Assembly: GCF_037975245.1 (NCBI RefSeq)
Contig: NC_092563.1
Location: forward strand, 15,701,094 to 15,765,093
Length of the DNA: 64,000 bases
Direction: 5' to 3'
DNA from: Apostichopus japonicus
Taxonomy: Eukaryota; Echinodermata; Holothuroidea; Aspidochirotida; Stichopodidae
In this document: positions 52,201 to 61,200 of the stretch, piece after piece
Numbering within the stretch: the first letter of the stretch is position 1
How the letters are laid out: every line of letters begins with the position of its first letter
Made by a program: the position numbers and the translations under genes
The notes under the pieces: model-generated
The model's input: the letters and a program-made list of their open reading frames with translations, nothing else
What the model was told of the DNA's origin: nothing
Databases searched by the model: none

Positions 52201-55200
52201 CCTGTTTACGATGGTAATTACAGACGCAAGTTACCAGCTTCGTAAACCATCCAGGAAGAAATTGCTCCAGCTGGTTGCATGTGAAGATTTTCATAAAATT
52301 ATCATTCTAGGATGAACCACAGAAATATCTCAGCTGAGAATAGCACCCCTGCTTATGCCAGCCTAACTAAACTTAGTTACTTCAGTCCACCCTTCCCCAC
52401 CCCGCCAAATATAGATATATAAATAAATCAATAAATCAATAAATAAATAAGTAAATAAATATATATTTGTATACATAAATATATATATATATATATATTT
52501 GAAATCGTAGTGAGTTGGAAAATCAAGAACACTGAAAAAACTTCCAGCCTCCACCCGGATTCGAACACGGGCCTCCAGCTTTATATGCAGACACCCTAAC
52601 CACTAGGCTATGGACCCTGATTGTATGTCCAGAGGCACGAAACCGGTAAGGACCTCCATTTACCTCCATTTCATTAACAAAGTTTGTTCACTGTAGGCGC
52701 TTGTCACCTGTATCAAACAATACTAGTTCTGTTTTGGTGACATATTTTTCCTTGCTCTAGAGATCAAACATGATGCTAACCAACTCAAAATCATTTGGGA
52801 ATCCTAAAACTGGATCTCGAAAGAGATACTTTGAACAGACTTTTGTTAATGAAATGGAGGTAAACGACAAAGGCAATGAATATATATAATTGAAATCGTA
52901 GTGAGTAGGAAAATCCAGAACAGTGAAAAAACTTCCAGCCTCCACCGGGATCCGAACCCGTTATTAAATATATGTTTCTGTTCTTTCGTAGGCTTCAAAA
53001 TGTCTGCAAGAGCATTGCCAAAGAAACAGGGTGCTCCCAGCTGGAATTAGACTGTGAATTTGAGAGTCCTCAAAAGACAATTTCCTTTACAGTATCGTTG
53101 TATCAACAGTGTTCTTCTAGTCAAGGTCAATTAAAGATCACTGTATACCCCCTGATTATCAAATAAGACTGTTTAATTCACCAGATCTGGGGTTCATCAA
53201 GAATCAGCCAATGCTATTAAAATAATCATTACTCAATGACGATAAGTAACTTTAAAGCAGCCCGCTTGGCATTTTGCTCGGTTATTTTTATCGACCCACT
53301 CACAGTACGATTGGAATTTGATGAAACTGACACTGTACTCTGGTAGATTTTGAGGTGAAGGTTAAATCAGTGTTAAATGGTAAAAAAAAATTAAAAGAGA
53401 GAATAAAAAAAAAAAGTGCCATAATCAATGCTACAATCCAATAACAATGTAGTTTATAAACTTGAAATAGACAAAGGTTGATTTGTATAAAAAATAAAAC
53501 TAATGACTGTTGTAAATTTGCAACTTTGTGTCTTCCTACAGAAAGGTGTCTGGGTGTCAGAATGATGTGGATTCACCTTAATATATTTATTGCTCATAGG
53601 AAAAGTGTCATTAGAAGACTACTTCAAAGTTGAAATTATATTTGACTAGTCAAAAAGAGGATCTTGAAACTTTCTACAGGCCTAGAAGTTAATGTTATTT
53701 CCATTGTTTTATAACTTCTAATGACTCGACCAAAACATGTTGTTTTAAAATCACAAAAACAATAGACCACCCTTGGTTGACATTCCACAACGCTTGCCCT
53801 TGACAACACTTAATATATGCATTGAAGATATGTCATCTCAGAGACTTAATAAGTCTTCCCATTGAGCCTTGTGTTGCAATGGAGGAACCGATGTAAAAGT
53901 CTATGCGTTAGACTACAGTATCCAGCCACTTCAACCGCTGAGCCTCCGATGAGCTTACTGACTCATATTCTCAAACATTTTTTTAGCGGTATCGAAATAC
54001 AATTTGGGCCGATAGCAGTCAGGATTTTTAATTTTTTTTATTTGGTTAACTGTCTGTGAAATATCAAACTTTGTTTTGTGCCTAAAGTTATTTTTCAATA
54101 CCTTGATCACTTAAAAGTCTTACTCATTTTGAGTGATACTCTGTTAGGGCTTGACCATTGTTGGAAACAAGGCCCCCAAAACAGACACTGCTTTAATGGG
54201 CTGATAGGATTGTATAATATACTGGCAGATTGATATCAATGAATTAAACACTCTTTATAAACTTCCACACCAAAGGCACACATTATCGGTGGTATCCTGT
54301 CAATAACCCTCGGGCCAGGAAGTCGCACCAAGGAGAGAGCACAACCTGTTGTGTAATGATTACATGAGATTCTATATCACAAGACTGGATCTAGACTTGA
54401 CCTGACATCGTAGAAACCTCATCCTGTATCTCTGATTGAGATGATTGAAGGACTGTTTTGAGAATCCAGGTGCCATATACTGCCTAGTACTATTCAAACT
54501 AGAAGCTGTCTACTGTGCCAGTACTATTCAAACTAGTAGCTGTCCACTGTGCCAGAACTTTAGTACGCCATTGATTTAGTTTTTTTTACTGTTTTCTTCT
54601 AACGTTATCTCCAAAACAGAGTGACCAAGGTCATTTTGAAGCGGGGTTTTAAAATCGTAAATCCGTCACAACGATGGCATTTCAGAATTCGCGGGACAAG
54701 TGTAACGCTATTGCGATCGTATCTATCATCGCTCTGTTTTGTGCTGCACCGTTTCTCTTGTCGAAGGGATCGACTCTCGAACTAAACCAGTAAGTTCTCT
54801 TTGTCATATTCACTTCCCCTGTTTGTTTTGTAACTCTCAACAATTACCACCCCACCCCTTCTCGCCCCCCTCCTCTATCCATAAGAGAAAAAAAAATTGA
54901 CAGAATATGTACACCTATTTCAGATACATTTTGATTGAGCTGTTTCATATCATATTGCACCATTTTCAAGTTTTCCTGTCCATGGTTCAAGTAGGCTTGA
55001 CCAAAAGTCTAGCAATTGGGCTGGATAATACGGCATTTCATTGAATGAAACCTGTGGCTTTGATGTCGATAGTGTTTTGCTTACATATGAAATACTAGAA
55101 TTGTACTTTATGTGAAAAAAGGAAAAGAAAAAAGATTCTATCATGTTTGCTTTGTCCATATGTAAAGCATTTAAAAACAGCCAAAGAAGTGTAGTCATTC

Positions 55201-58200
55201 TGGTTCTGCTATCATAGCTACGATATGCTTGTTAACATGAACTTGTGCAAAGTCAATGGATTATTCATGAAGACAAGATAACTATCAATTACTATAAAAA
55301 AAAAAAGAATCTGATGTTTCTAACTATAGGTTGTGTATACTAGGGACCTAAGGACCCATTGATGCACGTGCATGAATTAATGGCATAAATGTGGAAAGTT
55401 CAAATATTTCAAACGGGGGGAGTGCAGGGGGGGGTGAGGCTTTCCTCTTTTCAAGGAGACACTTAACCCATCAGTAGTCACTTTCAACAGAGATTTACTC
55501 CGATGAACTGCCCCATGCAAGCAAGCAGCTTTTAAAGCAAAATCTTAACCCCAGTTTGTAGATAATCACAGGTGGAAATTGTCTTCATGCTCTAGGCTGA
55601 AGACTTGGGCAAGTCTAAATTATGACCTTCTTCAAGCGATATGTGCTTTAAAGGTCTTAAGTGCTTCTTTTTTGATTTATTACAAAGTCTGTGATTTTCT
55701 GTGATGGAGATGGGTCTTACAGAATCTGAATGTAACAGACAGAGGCTTTTAACATGCCCTAATGGTGGCATTGGTTTCAGTGTGAACATGCACAGTAAAC
55801 ATATCTACCTTGCAAATATGAGGGCAAAAAGGGGGGAAAAAAGGGGGGAAATTCAAATTGTTTTCAGATACTAGTGGCACTATATCTCCTAAATGGAGCA
55901 AGCCAGTTTTTTTTTGTAGCTGTCTGAACTTGTTGTGCAGCACAAAGACCTCTGTAATATAATAAAGCTAAAAGACTATAATATAGGGTTTTGTGTAGCC
56001 TCCTATAAGCCACATCATCTAACATGGTAATTTCGGTACATAAATTACATTTATTCGTGAACAATTTGTGGTGGTTTTGGGGGTTTGTTAAGGTAAATCT
56101 TGTCATCTGCTTTTTGTCTGAGACGAGGTAAAAACATGGAATAGAAATAGCGTTCTGAAACCTCCTCTTGTAGAAATGGAATAACCCAAATGCCACTTCC
56201 ACAGTCACTGATAAGAAACCTTATATTGTCTCTATAAGAAAGGTATTTCTAGAGCAGAAGGAATTGCTAATTTGCAAAAAAATTTTGATGGTCTAAGAAT
56301 TAAGGCACTGCAATATCCTTTAGGTACATCTTTCTTTCCTTTTGTTGCAACAATAAGAATAACAAGATACAATATTCTGACTGCTATTTTAAAGCAAACA
56401 ATACAGTTTATGTAAAGATAACTGTTCTTCTTTTGCTACGAAACATTGACGTTACATGTACCTTTTCTCAAACAGCTGCATGTCTTTCGATCTGCTCTCT
56501 TTCAGACCACTTATGTACAAGAAGAATTATATCGCAGACGTTCAACCCGACCACACTTTCCGGAATCAGACAATATGGGCAGATGTTTCGCACTCGCCAA
56601 AGCCTATCCACTTGCAAAATATCCTCCCCAATGCCTATCTGCATCCGGACCCGACAAGACCCTATAATGAATCCGTGCTTGTATTTCTCCATAACCCCAA
56701 AAGTGGTGGTACTACCGTCAAGACCTGCATGGTCAAGATGAGCCAGGCAGAGGGGGACGACCGACGGCCCACTCTCGTGGCAGGTCCCAGAGCGATCGAC
56801 GTTCCAAACGAACTGATCAACGGTGCAGTGAGCGTGAACAAGTACTACATGGGGACATCCGCTTTCGGAATGTGCAGATTTGTGGGAGGCAGAGCGTGCT
56901 CGTACTTTACCATGGTTAGGGAGCCTTACGATCGGGTGGTCTCTCATTATTACTTCTGCCGGAGTGGGGGGCCGACTCCCATGTCCTGCGATGGAACCCT
57001 GGAGGATTTTGCTCGACACACATGCAATCTGATCTTCTTCCAGATGATCCACAGATATCTATGCCGGCACGAGATTCCCGGCGTCGACGCGTCGCCTTGG
57101 CGGTGCAGGGATGTGGGCGGCGGTCTGCATACGGTCGAACAGAGAGGACGGCAGCTCGACTACATCCTCGAAAACATGGATAAAATCTTCGCCGTGGTAG
57201 GGATAACTGAGGAATTTGAAACCTCCCTGCGGCTACTGGAAAATACCTTCGGTAGACCCTTCCACTCGATGTGTCACGCAGACCACGCTAACACGGGTAC
57301 GTATGAACAGGACGAGGCGAAGGCCAACGAGAAGGGAGAGAGGCTGCGTGTACACGCGGAGGCGAAAGAGAGGCTCGTGAAGAACGAGGAGTTAAGGAAA
57401 TGCTTTCATGAAGATATTATCATATACAACAAAATGAAGGAAATATTTGAAAAACAAAAGAAGAGTTTCTTTGGAGCTGGTTTATAGTTTTTCTCCGATC
57501 TCATAAAAGAAATCAATATTTTTATGTATTTATGTGCAGCTTTGGATCACCAATATGCAACCATTTGCAGCTGAAAGCAATTTTCCTCTTTTTTTGTCAA
57601 TTTTGGGTGACAATTATTTTAAAACGAACCTGGCATTTGTCAAAATCAGATTGGAAACAAACTACGACACCTTCCTAGTTGTTTCTACAAAGTGAACGCT
57701 ATACTGAGTGAGTGGGTAAATTATCTTGATCAGATTGAAAACTTCAATCTTTCAACTTTTACTGGACTGCCAACTCAGGCTCTCCCAATTTTAATGACAG
57801 TATAGCAGTTTTTAAGCAACCTCGCACTCCCCACTATATGTGCTAATCTCAAGGGCAAATTTTGTAAATTTCTAAAACACTTTCTAAATTGCGAAGGTGT
57901 AGAAAATTTGCTACTTTTTTTTGCAATTTTGAAAATAGTTGTACAAAATGTTTAAATATGCCACATTTTTGTGTTTTTGTAAGCGTTATTTAGTTTATCA
58001 AGGATCTGGTTTCTATGGTCTCTGTTGTTCACATTGAGTTCTGTTAAAACCCTCTAGGATTTGTTTATTTATTTATTTTGTTTCTTGTCACCTTGTTCAG
58101 TTGAAGTTTGCCCCATCCTCTCAAATTTTATCTAATAATCTCCCAAACTTTTTTCTGATATTTTTGTGAAAGCTCAATTTAACAGGTCTGCTTTTAACTT

Positions 58201-61200
58201 CATTATCTGCGATGAAAGTTGACAATATTTAGTCAATCAAGCTTAAACAAGCTTAATGAACTAAATTATTTTGGTATTTTAATATCCAACAGCATGTTTA
58301 ATATCAAATAGCATGAAAAAATATGACTAAAAATAAAACAGACTGTTGTAATGACTTAAACAATGTTATGTTTTATGACTGCGAGACACTTTTTTACAAT
58401 ATATTTTGTGCACAAGTCTTTACTTCGTGCGATGGTAGATGTGTTAACGTTACCAATATGACCAGCTGCCTTAAAGAAGGTGAAACAAATCCATCTATCT
58501 TTAGCTATTTGTGATAGATACTATTGCAAATAAACAATTCAAACAAATAAACTTTCATCAAGCTGATTTGGGCATTTTTAGAATCCTCATGGGCGGATTA
58601 TGATTTCATCGACACCACCTTCGACAAAGTGTTGCATCGATGACATATCTATGTTATATTTATTGTACAGTCAATTTGAATTCATAATACCTTCTGTACA
58701 ATATGGTTAATATATGCTTATATATGGTTGAGCATTCATGTGAAACTGAATAATTACCGGATAACCTCTCCTTCAAAATATTTATGAAACGTTTAGACTT
58801 GTTTCTTTACTTTCTTTTTTTTGGCTGTTGTCTCCTTCCTTCTAGGAATTTATAGAACTTTTTTTTAGAACTTTTAAACCTTTAAACACCAATTATAAAA
58901 GCTAAGTTTCATTTAATTCCCTCTCAGGTTGTAAATGCACTACCATTTACTGTACAGGTACAAGCATTTCCAGCAAACCTTTTACTTAAATATAAACATA
59001 ATCTGACCACTAATAAACCTTGCCATTTTGATAACATAATAGCAAATCCAGAAGTTAGTCTGCAATATAATATACAACAACTACAACAACAATAATAATA
59101 ATACTAATACTAATTACAACCAGGCAGTTATTTTTTCGACACTTTAGCGACCACGAATGTGGGAGAACCCTGCAAGGGCTTATGGATTACAATTTTTACA
59201 TCGGGTGGGTTCCAATTCAACATTTTAGCTCAAATTAAATCAGTTCGAAAGTCATTTCAGATGGGAAAACCATAGATTGCTCTTGGATGAAACACCCACC
59301 CTTACTAAGACCTGTTTGGAGATCGAACCCCAACATCCCGATTGTTAAGCCTCATTGCTTCAAATGCACCACCTTTATCCACTCGGCCACATTCTATTCT
59401 ACCATAATATCTATGAATTTTGCCTCCCAAAGACTTTTTCGTTGTCTATTCCACAAAGAAAAAGAAAATCAGAATTTTGTATTCATTGTTTGGTAACTAT
59501 TTAGCTGAATTATGATTATGGGACTTGACTATAAAAAATAGAGTAACATATTAAAGGGAAACAGCAGTTTCAAGATTAGAAAAAAATGATCATGAAAATA
59601 GAAGTATGCACTTCTCCCTGAATACATATTGATAAACATCTTAACATCTAATGGAGAGACACAACTATACGTAGTAGCAGGGACACACAATCGAATCACT
59701 TAATTCTGACTTTCATTTCAAATCATTTGGCATAATTATATTACCTCGTTCTGGTAACCCTCTGACTGATCGTTAGGGATGTAAAATCCATCAGCTTCCC
59801 TTGCCACATGGTCAGATCCTCAGCAGACTTGGTATTTACCTCAAAGAAAGTTCCATCTCTGTCCTGAACGAGTAACCTCCATTTATCTGGCTTGTCAAGA
59901 TCCGATGGACTTTTTTAAAATTTGGAAGAAACATTTGTGGTCAGTTTTTAGGTTGTATTAATATTCAAGATTCACCACCACAAGAGACTCTCACATTACT
60001 AGTTCCATTTGATCAAAAGTCAAGTGAAAACTAGAATAACCTACCAAGTTAGGCATGTCTGAAATAAGAGGCTTTGCCTACTCCCACTGACACCCCTTCC
60101 AAACGTGCATGTAACCTCAGAGAGGGGTGGGGGGGGGGTAGTTTATTCACGAAAAGTGCCAAAAAGATACAATCTGTCACTGTTTTTCATATCTTAACCA
60201 AAATTAATGAGCACTGCCCCTACAGAGTTGTGTAACTTGTTCTCTTCACAGCTCAAATTCAAAACTATCAAAAATCAAAATCATTCCCTACTATGGCAGT
60301 CTACCTAGCTATATGAGTCTAACTTCTAGAGACTGCCTCACACCATACTCCCATAGACTCCCCTTCCAGACTTCCAAAACTAGGTGAGGTTGATTTCATA
60401 AAGCTAACTTAAGCCAACTAACAGAGTAGAACTCAAAATTTCTGACTCATGTGATTATGGACTTACTCCCTTAATGACTCACCTTATAGCTGCAACTCTA
60501 CAGACTCTCACTACTAGTCCTCTAAGATTGAAGTCAAAGTCAAAACTGGAACCTTTGGCTGTCCCGGTGTACCGAGTTATAAAAGTATGACTCATATATC
60601 TGACTCACATGACTAAGGACTAACTCCCTGAATGACTCACCTTATAGCTGCAACTCTACAGACTCTCATTACTAGTCCTCTCAGATTGAAGTCAAAGTCA
60701 AAACTGTGACCTTTGGCTGTTACAGTGTCTACCGAGCTAACAGAGTATGACTTATGTATCTGACTCATGTGAACATTGAACTCCCTGAATGACTCACCTT
60801 ATAGCTGTAACTCTACAGACTCTCATTACTAGTCCTCTAAGATTGAAGTCAAAGTCAAAACTGTGACCTTTGGCTGTTACAGTGTCTACCGAGCTAACAG
60901 AGTATGACTTATGTATCTGACTCATATGTTAGTGGACTAACTCCCTGAATGACTCACCTTATAGCTGCAACTCTATAGACTCTCATTACTAGTCCTCTAA
61001 GATTGAAGTCAAAGTCAAAACTAGGACCTTTGGCTGTCACGGTATCTACCGAGCTAACAGAGTATGACTTATGTATCTGACTCATGTGACTACGGACTAA
61101 CTCCCTGCATGACTCACCTTATAGCTGCAACTCTACAGGCCCTCATTACTAGTCCTCTCAGATTGAAGTCAAAGTCAAAACTAGGACCCTTGGCTCTCAT

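Larger units (their letters stand above)
57488..59744. other. Sulfotransferase 3' UTR and rest of SPIDR intron
   Basis: AT-rich. Apart from the polyadenylation candidates near 58540 and the SINE at 59091-59391, I see nothing in it. Confidence 0.5.
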
